Origin: Spirochaetota bacterium
Lineage (GTDB): Bacteria > Spirochaetota > UBA4802 > JAFGJZ01
Assembly: GCA_023396615.1 (NCBI GenBank)
Contig: JAEWVM010000020.1
Coordinates: 1 to 26,770, forward strand
Length of the DNA: 26,770 bases
Direction: 5' to 3'
Shown here: positions 7,654-16,346 of the stretch, piece by piece
Layout: the number at the start of each line of letters is the position of its first letter
Position numbering within the stretch: the first letter of the stretch is position 1
Made by a program: the position numbers and the translations under genes
Notes under the pieces: generated by a model
Database searches by the model: none
What the model was told of the DNA's origin: nothing
What the model saw: only the letters and a program-made list of their open reading frames with translations

Positions 7654-8484
7654 TCAATGAAACTTTTCATTTGGATCAGGGTAATAGTTTTTTCTCGCCC
7701 ATTCGAGTTCCTTTCTTTCGTCCGATGTGAGAGAGCTCATTCCTTCGCGGGCTATCTTGTCGAGCAGACGGTCAATTGTTTCTTTTGCTTTGTTCTGGCT
7801 TGTTATTATTTTCAATTTCTGCTTTGATTTGCGTTTTGTTAAAATATCTTTAGGTAACCTGAACCTGAATGCCGCGATAATTGCTATGCCGGTAATAATT
7901 CCGCCGAGGTGACCGATGTGACTTATATTTCCTGCAGTGATTGAAAAAGACTGAATTGTACCGAAAAATTCAATCAAGCCGAAGATGAGAATGAAATACT
8001 TCATTTTTATCGGAATGATAAAATAAAGAAGAACTTCCCTGTTAGGCCATGTAACTCCAAATGCCAAAAGAATTCCGAAGACAGCTCCTGAAGCTCCGAT
8101 CGTTACTGTGTTCGGATCCATGTACGGAGAGAAAAAGTTCATTAGATGAATAAAGATCCCCGCTCCGGTTGTGGTAAGCAGATAGTATATGACAAATCGT
8201 TTCGTTCCCCAGAAATTTTCGAGTTCACCGGCGAATATCCAGAGAGCAAACATGTTCAAAAGCAGATGCAAAGGACTGCCGTGAAGAAAGCCATAGGTTA
8301 GGAACTGCCAGTAAAAACCAGCGGAAATTCCGGTTTTGCTTATTCCGAAAATTCCGGCAGGATCTATCGTTGAGAAGAACGGAAAAAGAATCTGTGCTAG
8401 ATAAATCGCGATATTCGCGATTATTATAATTTTCAGTGCCTTTGTTAAAGGTCCGCCGAATTTGAAAGAGATATTTTGTTTCAT
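7654..8484 (-). CDS. Rhomboid-family intramembrane serine protease
   Basis: A 276-residue membrane protein with about six helices. The catalytic dyad is present: S132 in GASGAVFG and H192 in HIGHLGG; H73 and N77 in HLLLNM match the oxyanion-side residues of GlpG-type enzymes. It would cut single-pass membrane proteins within the bilayer. After the last helix a charged tail of about 65 residues ends in SLTSDERKELEWARKNYY, a short helical tail seen in many bacterial rhomboids and of unknown role. The gene starts one base after the stop of the HD-GYP gene, so they are co-transcribed. The substrate is unknown. Confidence 0.93.
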   Translation of the reverse strand: MKQNISFKFGGPLTKALKIIIIANIAIYLAQILFPFFSTIDPAGIFGISKTGISAGFYWQFLTYGFLHGSPLHLLLNMFALWIFAGELENFWGTKRFVIYYLLTTTGAGIFIHLMNFFSPYMDPNTVTIGASGAVFGILLAFGVTWPNREVLLYFIIPIKMKYFILIFGLIEFFGTIQSFSITAGNISHIGHLGGIITGIAIIAAFRFRLPKDILTKRKSKQKLKIITSQNKAKETIDRLLDKIAREGMSSLTSDERKELEWARKNYYPDPNEKFH

Positions 8485-8485
8485 T

Positions 8486-10105
8486 TTAATCGAACTGCCT
8501 TCTTATTCTGTCAAAATCTTCGTGATTGTAAAGGAACAGTTTGAATATACGCGGATCAAATCTGAAAGCTTCCTGACGCATTATTTCAACTGTTTCTTCA
8601 TGGGAGATGGCTTCCTTGTATGGACGCTTGGAAGTCAGCGCGTCATAAACGTCTCCGATTGTGACTATTCTCGCAACAATCGGAATGTTTTCGCCGTGTC
8701 TGCCTTCAGGATACCCCAGACCATCCCACCTTTCATGATGATAAAGCGCTATATCCTTCGCCATGTCAAGAAAAGAGTTGTCTCCGAGTGTTCGGGATGC
8801 ATCATTAAGTGCATTATATCCGATTACTGTATGAGTTTTAATTATTTCAAATTCTTCATGGTTCAATGCCGTAGGTTTAAGAAGAATAACATCAGGAATT
8901 CCGACTTTTCCTATATCATGAAGAATACATGAATCATAAATGTTCCGCATAAATTCTGAAGTTATCGAATCATATTCGCCGCTGTATTTCATTATCTGAG
9001 CAAGTAGAACACAGTAATTCCTCATTCTTTCAAGATGCTCGCCGGTTTCGCTGTCTCGGGTTTCGGCGAGTTTGCTTAGGGCGAAAATGGTTGTTTTTTG
9101 TGTTTTCAATAACTCGTGAGTCCGTACTTTTACTATGTGTTCGAGATGTTTAGTGTGCATTTCGAGCTGACTTGTCAGGTCTCCACGCTGTATGCTCAGA
9201 GATATTTGACCCGCGATGAGTTTCAAAAAGCGCAGATGATCTTCATTGTAAGGTTCGGGTTCTTCGGATAAAAATAAAAGAAAGCCTTTGATTGAGTTTT
9301 CCACAAAAAGGGGCATTATTACTGCTGAAGAAGTCTCTTTGCTGATTATTTCGCGTGATTCTTCGGGAAGATTTAATTTCGAAATAAATGTATCGATGTC
9401 ATTGGCTATAATTACGTCTTTTGCCCTGAGAATGTTGCGAAAAACAGTTTCATCAAGTTTCAGCTTGAAACCGCTTTTCGCCGGTAATACTTTGTCTGAA
9501 TGTGAAAGTTTTACATGAAAGGATTTCTCATCATGATCAAGTGAAACTAGAGTGATGCTGTTAAACGGAATGACTGATTTCAGTGATATGTCTATTTTGT
9601 CAAAAATTTCTTCAATATCGAGGCCCTGATTGAGAAGAGAAATGATTTCGAACATTTTTTCCAGCTGAAGGTTGGCTTTATCCTTTTCGTCTCCGATTTT
9701 CTTTCTGTCGATTGCCCTTTTTACGGAGTGATTTAACAGATTGAAATCTGTTACGGGTTTTGTGAGAAAGTCGTAAGCGCCTGTTTTTAGAGCATGTATA
9801 ATGTCTTCATCGGAACCGACAGCGGTGAGAACGATGCGCGGAACTGAATTGAAGCGTTCAAGCATCATGCTGAGCAGTTCTCTTCCGTTCATAATCGGCA
9901 TTTTCAGGTCTGTGATCACAAGATCAACGTCCGCGTTTTTTTCCAGAACCGAAACAGCTTCGGCTCCGTTAAAAGCGTTAAGAATATCGTAACCAAGTTT
10001 TTTTAGAAACGCGGAAAGAGTCTTATTTACGTTAATGTCATCATCAACGACAAGAATTTTCCCGAAATCATTCCTAATGTTGCTAATAGAGTCTCCAATT
10101 GTCAT
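8486..10105 (-). CDS. Response regulator: receiver-GAF-HD-GYP cyclic-di-GMP phosphodiesterase
   Basis: A 539-residue cytoplasmic signalling protein. The receiver domain (about 15-130) has the acidic pocket in KILVVDDD, the phosphorylated Asp in VITDLKMP (D66) and the Lys in LTKP. A GAF sensor follows (about 165-310), a short coiled segment, then an HD-GYP domain with ETGEHLERM, HDIGKVGIPD, HHERWDGLGYP and GDVYDALTSKRPYKEA, all intact. Such proteins hydrolyse cyclic di-GMP to pGpG or GMP when phosphorylated or when the GAF ligand changes. No partner kinase adjoins it. I take the ATG at 10105; an upstream in-frame TTG at 10150 would add an unremarkable 15 residues, and neither has a clear ribosome site. 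Its coupling to rhomboid by a one-base gap is the only hint of process. Confidence 0.92.
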   Translation of the reverse strand: MTIGDSISNIRNDFGKILVVDDDINVNKTLSAFLKKLGYDILNAFNGAEAVSVLEKNADVDLVITDLKMPIMNGRELLSMMLERFNSVPRIVLTAVGSDEDIIHALKTGAYDFLTKPVTDFNLLNHSVKRAIDRKKIGDEKDKANLQLEKMFEIISLLNQGLDIEEIFDKIDISLKSVIPFNSITLVSLDHDEKSFHVKLSHSDKVLPAKSGFKLKLDETVFRNILRAKDVIIANDIDTFISKLNLPEESREIISKETSSAVIMPLFVENSIKGFLLFLSEEPEPYNEDHLRFLKLIAGQISLSIQRGDLTSQLEMHTKHLEHIVKVRTHELLKTQKTTIFALSKLAETRDSETGEHLERMRNYCVLLAQIMKYSGEYDSITSEFMRNIYDSCILHDIGKVGIPDVILLKPTALNHEEFEIIKTHTVIGYNALNDASRTLGDNSFLDMAKDIALYHHERWDGLGYPEGRHGENIPIVARIVTIGDVYDALTSKRPYKEAISHEETVEIMRQEAFRFDPRIFKLFLYNHEDFDRIRRQFD

Positions 10106-10200
10106 CGCAAACCGTACGGTCAGTCTATAAAATATATCATAAAAAGGCAAGAAAAAGACAGGTCATTGTAACTCTAATACTCCGGCTGACTCAAAAAGGT

Positions 10201-10539
10201 ATGAAGAAAGTATTGATGTTATTATTTCTTGTTTCATTTTTCGCGTGCGAAAACATGCGCTTTTCAAAAGTATCTGGATACGTGTTTGATGATGAAACCG
10301 GCGAAGCAGTTGGAGGCGCTCTTGTGAAGCTTTATGATGAATATGATTCGGATTCCGATGAAACGGATGAAAACGGATATTTCAGTGTTTCGATTTCTTA
10401 TAATAGCGAAGGCAGTGTGTCGGAAGATTCTGAGAAAATAAGTTTCTCAGTTTCAAAAAACGGATATAAAAAATATACCGATACTTTCAATGGAAGCTAC
10501 GTCGACAAGGAAACCGATGTTTTTCTTGAAAAAGAGTGA
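10201..10539 (+). CDS. Small lipoprotein with a carboxypeptidase-regulatory-like (transthyretin-type) domain
   Basis: A 112-residue protein with a lipoprotein signal (MKKVLMLLFLVSFFAC; lipobox SFFA-C at about 13-16). The rest is one beta-sandwich of the CarboxypepD-reg type: VSGYVFDDETGEAVGGALVK, then DETDENGYFSVSI, with an acidic DEYDSDSDETDE loop. It should be attached to a membrane on the periplasmic side. The domain type also opens the TonB-dependent receptor and its chimeric neighbour in this window. The ATG at 10201 is preferred over an upstream frame to 10099 because the signal peptide begins there; AAAAGG lies close to it. It is divergent from the HD-GYP gene with 95 bases between them. 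Function unknown. Confidence 0.75.
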   Translation: MKKVLMLLFLVSFFACENMRFSKVSGYVFDDETGEAVGGALVKLYDEYDSDSDETDENGYFSVSISYNSEGSVSEDSEKISFSVSKNGYKKYTDTFNGSYVDKETDVFLEKE

Positions 10540-10548
10540 TTATCCGGC

Positions 10549-11211
10549 TTAAATGAATTTCCGTTTCATCATTTCGCGGTAAATTTTCAAAACAACCCAT
10601 GCGTCAGTTGCGGCATAGAGTATCTGTGAATCGGAAAGATTGAACTTTTCCCAGTTGCTTTTCTGTGCTTTTTTAGAAATTCTTCCTTTAAAGAAAAAAC
10701 CTGCTAGAGCACGTACTCCTCTTTGTTTGAATCTCAGCTTTCTTGCGATTGTTTCAAGATCGACAAAAGATACGCATTTTGAAGATGAATATTTTTCAAT
10801 ATCGCGAAGTTCTCCTTTTAATCCAAGGCCGATTTTTGTTATCGAAGGATTGGATAAAATCCGCGTTAACTCGGGCGGATAGTTAAGCTTGTTTATTCTG
10901 ACAAGAAAGGCTTCGGTTTCTGTAGCAAGCTGGATCAGGGAAATAGGGTAATGTTCGCCCTTGTTGAAGCTGGGACGTGATTCACTGTCGAATCCGATTA
11001 TCATTCCGGATTTGATTTTATCAAGATGATGAAGGTCGTGATAAGTTTCTATAAGTCTTATTTTGCCTGTGAAAGAAAGAAGGGGGTATTCGTTTATGGC
11101 TTCTTTGTCGATTTCATAAAGAAATTCTTCTTCACCGTTTGCTTTAGTCTCTGTATTTTTTTTATTTTTGTTAAAAAAATTAATTAATTTATTAATTTTG
11201 AATAATTTCAT
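10549..11211 (-). CDS. DEDDy 3'-5' exonuclease (DnaQ-like, WRN/RNase D type)
   Basis: A 220-residue nuclease. Motif I is IGFDSES (D75, E77); motif III is ILYAATDAW (Y199, D203), the DEDDy signature; the SNWEKFNLSDSQ segment before it is typical of the WRN-like subfamily. At the motif II position the family usually has G-x-K-G-D, but here it is GLKGELRD, with E134 in place of Asp and D137 three residues on. The first 40 residues are rich in Lys and Asn and probably disordered. The start overlaps the RuvC stop as ATGA, so translation is coupled. It would trim DNA or RNA 3' ends; being last in a yebC-ruvC operon suggests a DNA-repair role, which is inference. Confidence 0.85.
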   Translation of the reverse strand: MKLFKINKLINFFNKNKKNTETKANGEEEFLYEIDKEAINEYPLLSFTGKIRLIETYHDLHHLDKIKSGMIIGFDSESRPSFNKGEHYPISLIQLATETEAFLVRINKLNYPPELTRILSNPSITKIGLGLKGELRDIEKYSSSKCVSFVDLETIARKLRFKQRGVRALAGFFFKGRISKKAQKSNWEKFNLSDSQILYAATDAWVVLKIYREMMKRKFI

Positions 11212-11696
11212 CTGATTGCCGCCATTCTTTTGACTATTCCGTTTCCGATCGATCCGCATAATGCAACAGCTACGGCATCCGCAGCATCATCCGGCTGTGG
11301 AGTTTCCTTCAGTGAAAATATTTTCTGAATCATGCACTGCATCTGTTTCTTGTCCGCTCTTCCGAATCCTGTTACCGCCTGCTTAACCTGTACCGGAGCA
11401 TATTCGCTGTAGCATAAAGCATTCTGCTGAAATGCCAGTAATATTACTCCGATTGCTTTTGATACGTCAAGCGCGGTTGTGGTGTTGCGCGCAAAAAAAA
11501 GTTTTTCAATTGCCGCGGAGTCGGGTCTGTAGCGCTTTATTACTGCCGAAATTTCGGTATAAACTATAAAAAGCCTCTCTGATATTGAAAGAGAGGAATC
11601 AGTTTCTATGGCGCCGTAGTCAATAACTCGGGCGGTGTCTTCGATCACCGCCCATCCGATTATAGCAAAACCTGGATCAATTCCAAGAACCCGCAT
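11208..11696 (-). CDS. ruvC: Holliday-junction endonuclease RuvC
   Basis: A 162-residue enzyme that resolves four-way DNA junctions by paired nicks. The four metal-binding acids are visible: D7 in GIDPGF, E64 in AIEKLFF, D137 and D140 in PQPDDAADA. Length and order match the family. Its ATG shares one base with the YebC stop (TAATG), and its TGA overlaps the start of the exonuclease gene. The usual next genes, ruvA and ruvB, are not in this window. Confidence 0.97.
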   Translation of the reverse strand: MRVLGIDPGFAIIGWAVIEDTARVIDYGAIETDSSLSISERLFIVYTEISAVIKRYRPDSAAIEKLFFARNTTTALDVSKAIGVILLAFQQNALCYSEYAPVQVKQAVTGFGRADKKQMQCMIQKIFSLKETPQPDDAADAVAVALCGSIGNGIVKRMAAIR

Positions 11697-12448
11697 TACT
11701 GAAGTTTTTCCATTATCTCATCCGAAATTTCATAATTGGCGTAAACATTCTGAACGTCATCATGATCTTCAAGCTGTTCTGTGAGCCGCATACACTGCTG
11801 TGCTTTCTTTTCATCAAGCTCAACTGTTGTCTGCGGAATATATGTGATTTCAGCAGATGCCGTTTTGAATGATTTGGAATTTATTGTTTCAAAAACATTA
11901 TTGAATGAATCTGGCGCTGTTTTTATTGTAAGTGCACCGTCATCTTCTGCTGAAATGTCTTCAATGTCAAAATCAAGAAGAAGTTCCATGAGCTCATCTT
12001 CGTTTGTCTGACCGGCTTCGATGGTAATAACACCCTTTTTGTCGAACATAAATCCGACACAGCCTGTTTCTCCGAGATTGCCGCCGTTTTTGGAGAAAAT
12101 ATTGCGTATTTCCGGATATGTGCGGTTTCTATTGTCCGTAATAACATCCAGCATCATCGCAACTCCGCCCGGGGCATAACCTTCATAGCGGATTTCTTCG
12201 TATACAACGCCTTCCATTTTTCCGCTGGCTTTAAGTATTGCGCGTTCGACATTATCGTTAGGCATATTGGCTTCTTTAGCCTTAAGTATTGCGGTTCTAA
12301 GTCGGGGATTCGATTCGGGATCAGATCCGCCGCCGTTTTTAACAGCAACAGTTATTTCCCTGATTATCTTGGTGAATATTGCGCCGCGTTTAGCGTCAAT
12401 GGCGCCTTTTTTTCTTCTAATAGTAGACCACTTATTATGACCTGACAT
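11696..12448 (-). CDS. yebC: YebC/PmpR-family protein (probable transcription or translation factor)
   Basis: A 250-residue protein with the invariant opening MSGHNKWSTIRRKKGAID and the family features KAREANMP-like KAKEANMPNDNVERAI and YEGYAPGGVA. Full length, three domains. Members have been described as DNA-binding regulators (PmpR type) and more recently as factors that relieve ribosome stalling on proline-rich stretches. I chose the ATG at 12448, which has GAGGT upstream; a TTG one codon earlier is unlikely. The yebC-ruvC order is common in bacteria. Confidence 0.97.
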   Translation of the reverse strand: MSGHNKWSTIRRKKGAIDAKRGAIFTKIIREITVAVKNGGGSDPESNPRLRTAILKAKEANMPNDNVERAILKASGKMEGVVYEEIRYEGYAPGGVAMMLDVITDNRNRTYPEIRNIFSKNGGNLGETGCVGFMFDKKGVITIEAGQTNEDELMELLLDFDIEDISAEDDGALTIKTAPDSFNNVFETINSKSFKTASAEITYIPQTTVELDEKKAQQCMRLTEQLEDHDDVQNVYANYEISDEIMEKLQ

Positions 12449-12485
12449 CAAATACCTCTAAAATCTCGTATTGTAGTACAATTTT

Positions 12486-13754
12486 TTAATACCCTCTTTT
12501 TATTTTCAACTGTAATTTTATGATTCTCTCTCTTGCCTGAGGAGCTTTATAGTTAAAATCCGCTGATGCCTGATAATATTTTATTGATTCTTCGTTTCTT
12601 TCAAGTTTCTCAAGAATTTCGGCCGAATTCCAGCGCACTTTTCCGCTTGAAAGCTTTCTTCGTTCGTAATTCTGCTGAATGAGCTCGTATTCCATGATTT
12701 CAATTCTTCTTTCCAGAAGCTGATATTCTTTGAACTTCTCATAATTTTTCTGCTTGAGAAGAGATGTCTTGAGTTCACGGGCAGTTTTTCTCATATCAAT
12801 AATTTCATCTTTTTTTTGTTTAACTGCCGAATCTATTTTGGTTTCATATTCGACGGTACGCGAATATGCTTCAAATGCTTCCTGAAATCTGAGATTGCGG
12901 TAAAGTATGTCTCCGCTGTATTCATTGCATTTGTGTCTGCGGAGAATGTCATCGGCCGGAAGAAGTTCAAGCGCACGTTTAAAAAGGTTAAGAGCTTCAT
13001 CCAGTGATCCGACATTGTTGTAGCAGATGAAACCAAGGGCAAAAATTACCGGTGCATCATCGTTTTTTTTAGCAAGATATTTGCGGTAATAATCCGCTGT
13101 TGCAAGATACCTATTGATATCGGAGTGAAGATTTGCGAGCAAAATGTAGTCGTTAATGTCCTCGGCTTCGCCCTTTAACGAAAGATATCTTTCAAGATAA
13201 AGAATACTGCGTTTTTTGTCACGTCCTGCATAAAGAGCCCTTCCCAGCTCGAGAGCGTAGTCTGCGTTGGCTTTGTCAAGAGAACAGGCCTGTTCTAGAG
13301 AGTTCAGGTATGCACGGAAATATCCCGCTTCTTTGTAAACGCGTGAAAGTTCATAAAAAACCGCAGAATCCGATACAAATTCAATTTCCTTGAATTTGAA
13401 GCATTGATAATAATGCCTTACGGCGGAATCATATTCGCGCAGATTGTATGCGCATAAACCGGCAAGCCGGTGAAGCTTGAATAGTTCGGGATTATTTTCA
13501 ATAAAATAAGGCTCGGCTTTTCTTTCGGAAAAGAGCCTGTTAAGGTCTATTCTTTCTTCGGCTGATCCTAAACTGATGAAATCATTCGGGATGCGTTTGT
13601 CATCGACTTTTGATGAATATATTTCTTCGAGCCGCTTTTTAATCTGAGTATAGGCATCTTTATAATTTCCGGAACTAATAAGCGGCTCGTATGATTCCTG
13701 TGCGGAAACAAGAGTGACTGATAATAGAAATAAGATATGAATTAAAAATTTCAT
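12486..13754 (-). CDS. Exported tetratricopeptide-repeat protein
   Basis: A 422-residue protein with a cleavable signal peptide (MKFLIHILFLLSVTLVSAQE, likely cut after SAQ or VSA). The rest is mostly paired helices. TPR units are recognisable at about residues 93-125 (HRLAGLCAYNLREYDSAVRH), 130-160, 165-195 (ALELGRALYAGRDKKRSILY), 200-230, 235-268 (DAPVIFALGFICYNNVG then ALNLFKRALELLPAD), 275-305 and a last one near 385-405. A charged coiled-coil stretch (about 310-370) lies between the last two. It is probably a periplasmic scaffold for a protein complex; no partner is named by the sequence. It stands 37 bases before yebC on the same strand. Confidence 0.8.
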   Translation of the reverse strand: MKFLIHILFLLSVTLVSAQESYEPLISSGNYKDAYTQIKKRLEEIYSSKVDDKRIPNDFISLGSAEERIDLNRLFSERKAEPYFIENNPELFKLHRLAGLCAYNLREYDSAVRHYYQCFKFKEIEFVSDSAVFYELSRVYKEAGYFRAYLNSLEQACSLDKANADYALELGRALYAGRDKKRSILYLERYLSLKGEAEDINDYILLANLHSDINRYLATADYYRKYLAKKNDDAPVIFALGFICYNNVGSLDEALNLFKRALELLPADDILRRHKCNEYSGDILYRNLRFQEAFEAYSRTVEYETKIDSAVKQKKDEIIDMRKTARELKTSLLKQKNYEKFKEYQLLERRIEIMEYELIQQNYERRKLSSGKVRWNSAEILEKLERNEESIKYYQASADFNYKAPQARERIIKLQLKIKRGY

Positions 13755-13885
13755 GGCAGATTTGTATTCCTATTATCGGATCAAGTCAATCGATTCTGTA
13801 ATAAAGAACAATTTTTGTTATTGTAAAAAAGGTATTCGCCGGAAGAAATGTCTGCATCCGCTATTGTTGGAGTCTGGAGTTTGAT

Positions 13886-15802
13886 ATGTTTGCCGGAAAA
13901 TACAGGAATCAGTTTGTTCGTGCGTCGAAATTTTTACTATTATGCACTTCTGCTGTATTTGCCTTCAGAATAATTCTGTTCGGTCTTATTTCGGCATCTT
14001 TTTCCGATGCTGATTTTGCCGTATATTTTTCAAAATCGATTCTTTATGATGTTATTTTCCTAACATGTGTATTCATTATTACCTTTTCTTTTATGCTGGT
14101 ATTTAAGAAAAAGATAAGACTCTTTGAAGCGTTTCTATTTATTCCATTTGCGCTTGTTTTTGTTTTCTATGCAGGCTATTATTCCGTCTTTGAAAAATAT
14201 TTTCAGATTTCCGCTTTGGGGGAAGGTCTTTCTACTTATTCAAATGAAATAGTAAATTCAGCATTTCATGAAATCGGAAACGGCGTCTATTTGTCATTGA
14301 TTCTTTTTGTTCTGATGTTTGCTGTCTATTGCTTTACTGTTAAGCGTATTGAGCGAATGCTTTACAGTCTGATATTGTATTTTATTCTGCCGCTGGTATT
14401 CTTCGGTATTACATTCGGTCTAATGTCTGCGCCCAAAGATAATCTTTTTGAAAATCCTGATTACGGTACAGTATCAAAAAATCCTGTTATTTTTCTTGCC
14501 TCATCAATGATGACAAAGCCCGAGGATGAGTCTTTCATTAAGAATGATTCAAAAGGCGAACTTTTTTTGAATTCCGAATCCATAACCGAACCGGGAATTG
14601 TTCCTGGTCTCAATATACGCAGGAAAAAATTTAATATAATTTTTTACTTTTTTGAATCTACCGCACAAAACTATATCGGGTTGAAAGTTGACGGAAAACC
14701 CGTAATGCCGGTGTGGGAAAAACTGTCTCAAAACAGCATCACCTTTAACCGCCATTATGCCCATTATCCTCTTTCTGTTAATGCTCTCTATAATATTTTT
14801 ACTTCAGCATATAATCCTCTGAAAAAGATGTGGATACCGATGCATGATTCAAAAATTCCCCTTAAATCCGCGCCTGAAATATTTAAAGAGAACGGATACA
14901 GAACAGCTCTTTTGCATTCAGGTGATTTGAGAAATTTTAATCATATCGGATATCTAAAAGACAGAAAGGTCGATTTCATCCGTGATATTAAAACGCTTCA
15001 ACCCGGCGGATATAAAGTTATAACTCCGTACAGTCTTGATGACAGAGCAATGATAAAGCCTCTTGTTGATTTTGCAGAAAAAGAAAAAGATAAACCTTTT
15101 TTTGCCGCAATATTTCCTCTTCTGCCTCATCATCCGTATACGTTTCCTTTTAAGGAATTTTATCTTTATTCGGAAAGCGAAATAGCAAAAGCTCCGGGGA
15201 AAAAGGAAAAGACGTGGATGCAGTATGTGAATTCACTTCATTTTTCAGATTATTGTCTCGGGGAGCTCATTGATTCGCTTGATAAAGGCGGACTTCTTGA
15301 AGACACTATAATTTTTATTTTTGCTGATCATGGAGAGGCTTTCTATCAGCATCCCGGAAATTATCTTCATGCCATTCATGTGTATGATGAAAACGTCCAT
15401 GTTCCTTTTATGATCTATGGAAAAAATATTTTTAAACGCAGAATAGAATATCCCGGAGTATCAAGCCACGTAGATATACTTCCGACAGCTCTTGATTTTG
15501 CAGGAATAAAGCCGCAGGATTACTTTCAGGGAATATCCTTAGTATCAAAGCATAAAAAAAGAATGGCTTTTTCTTACACGGATTGGGATGAAATAAAAAG
15601 ATCTGTTCGGGACGGCAAATGGAAATATATTCTTTCCGATAACGGAAAGGAAGAGCTTTATGATATTGATGCAGATGCGTTAGAAAAAAATAATATAGCT
15701 GCGGATTTTCCGGAGATTTGCGGAAAATACAGGGATTATTTGAAAAAAGCAGGTCAGCATCAGCTGGAGTATTACAAAACCAGGAAGTTTAAAAATAAGT
15801 GA
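13886..15802 (+). CDS. LtaS-like membrane enzyme of the sulfatase/alkaline-phosphatase fold
   Basis: A 638-residue protein. About five membrane helices occupy residues 10-195, and the catalytic domain (from about 250) should face the periplasm. It resembles lipoteichoic-acid synthase and OpgB-type phosphoglycerol transferases: metal ligand E257 in FFESTAQN, FADHGEAF with Asp-His, and VSSHVDILPTALDFAG. The nucleophile position, Thr in LtaS, appears to be S297 in YPLSVNALYNIF. No formylglycine sulfatase motif (C/S-x-P-x-R) is present. In a diderm it may add phosphoglycerol or phosphoethanolamine-like groups to an envelope glycan, or cleave sulfate or phosphate esters; the substrate cannot be read from sequence. 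GGAG lies seven bases before the ATG. The next gene overlaps it by four bases. Confidence 0.85.
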   Translation: MFAGKYRNQFVRASKFLLLCTSAVFAFRIILFGLISASFSDADFAVYFSKSILYDVIFLTCVFIITFSFMLVFKKKIRLFEAFLFIPFALVFVFYAGYYSVFEKYFQISALGEGLSTYSNEIVNSAFHEIGNGVYLSLILFVLMFAVYCFTVKRIERMLYSLILYFILPLVFFGITFGLMSAPKDNLFENPDYGTVSKNPVIFLASSMMTKPEDESFIKNDSKGELFLNSESITEPGIVPGLNIRRKKFNIIFYFFESTAQNYIGLKVDGKPVMPVWEKLSQNSITFNRHYAHYPLSVNALYNIFTSAYNPLKKMWIPMHDSKIPLKSAPEIFKENGYRTALLHSGDLRNFNHIGYLKDRKVDFIRDIKTLQPGGYKVITPYSLDDRAMIKPLVDFAEKEKDKPFFAAIFPLLPHHPYTFPFKEFYLYSESEIAKAPGKKEKTWMQYVNSLHFSDYCLGELIDSLDKGGLLEDTIIFIFADHGEAFYQHPGNYLHAIHVYDENVHVPFMIYGKNIFKRRIEYPGVSSHVDILPTALDFAGIKPQDYFQGISLVSKHKKRMAFSYTDWDEIKRSVRDGKWKYILSDNGKEELYDIDADALEKNNIAADFPEICGKYRDYLKKAGQHQLEYYKTRKFKNK

Positions 15803-16344
15803 AATTTTTCAGCAAAAACAAACCGCTCAAAATAATTATCATACTTGTGATACTGTCTGTTTTCACGGCATTTATCTTTATTGCGAAGCTTCAATTCGGT
15901 TTTCTGCGTGAGTATTTTTTTTCTGATTTGAGATCTTCAACTGAGATTGCTTATTCGGAATTTTCAGAAAAACGAAACACTGAACTGATTAAAGAATATC
16001 TGCTTTTGAACGATAAAGGGAAAAGGGATTTTTTTTCAAAGCTATTATGTAAGCGGAGATTTCTCGCGGATCGTGAGACATATTTGGTTTTTGATGACCG
16101 TTCGGAATTTTTCTGCGCTCCAGTCAAACCTTCAGAGATAGGCGGATCTGTTTACATATGGGCTTATGTCGACGATTCAATAATGATAAAACGCTCCGCG
16201 AATGAAGGATATTCTCCGTTTTCCGAATGTGAAGTCTGGAGACTTAACACAAACGGATTTAACTACATTTTTATGAACGATAACATTTTGATTTTTGAGA
16301 GATCTGACGGAGAGGAAGAGTCAGTGATGACTCTTGAATATTAG
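15799..16344 (+). CDS. Unrecognised single-pass membrane protein coupled to LtaS-like enzyme
   Basis: I do not recognise this 181-residue protein. It starts with GTG in a GTGA overlap with the upstream stop, and no in-frame ATG is near. A basic N-terminus is followed by one hydrophobic helix (about 11-30, IIIILVILSVFTAFIFIAKL), then a helical part and a beta-rich C-terminal half (VYIWAYVDDSIMI, FNYIFMNDNILIFE). The topology suggests an anchored periplasmic domain. Its tight overlap with the LtaS-like gene suggests an accessory role for that enzyme. Confidence 0.7.
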   Translation: MKFFSKNKPLKIIIILVILSVFTAFIFIAKLQFGFLREYFFSDLRSSTEIAYSEFSEKRNTELIKEYLLLNDKGKRDFFSKLLCKRRFLADRETYLVFDDRSEFFCAPVKPSEIGGSVYIWAYVDDSIMIKRSANEGYSPFSECEVWRLNTNGFNYIFMNDNILIFERSDGEEESVMTLEY

Positions 16345-16346
16345 TT

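Noticed and set aside
8462..8932. A 156-codon open frame on the plus strand opposite the HD-GYP gene
   Set aside because: It lies opposite a clearly conserved HD-GYP domain, its product resembles nothing and has no ribosome site; it is a shadow.
11161..11200. A-T run near the exonuclease start as a promoter or attachment site
   Set aside because: It encodes the Lys/Asn-rich N-terminus (KINKLINFFNKNKKN) and lies within a translationally coupled operon.
13808..13824. ACAAT-TTTTGTT-ATTGT inverted repeat between the TPR and LtaS-like genes as an operator
   Set aside because: Five-base AT-rich arms are expected by chance in such DNA and no second copy was seen.
13886..15802. LtaS-like gene as evidence for a Gram-positive host
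   Set aside because: The sulfatase/phosphoglycerol-transferase fold is also common in diderms (OpgB, EptA types), and TonB plus outer-membrane receptor in the same window point to a diderm.
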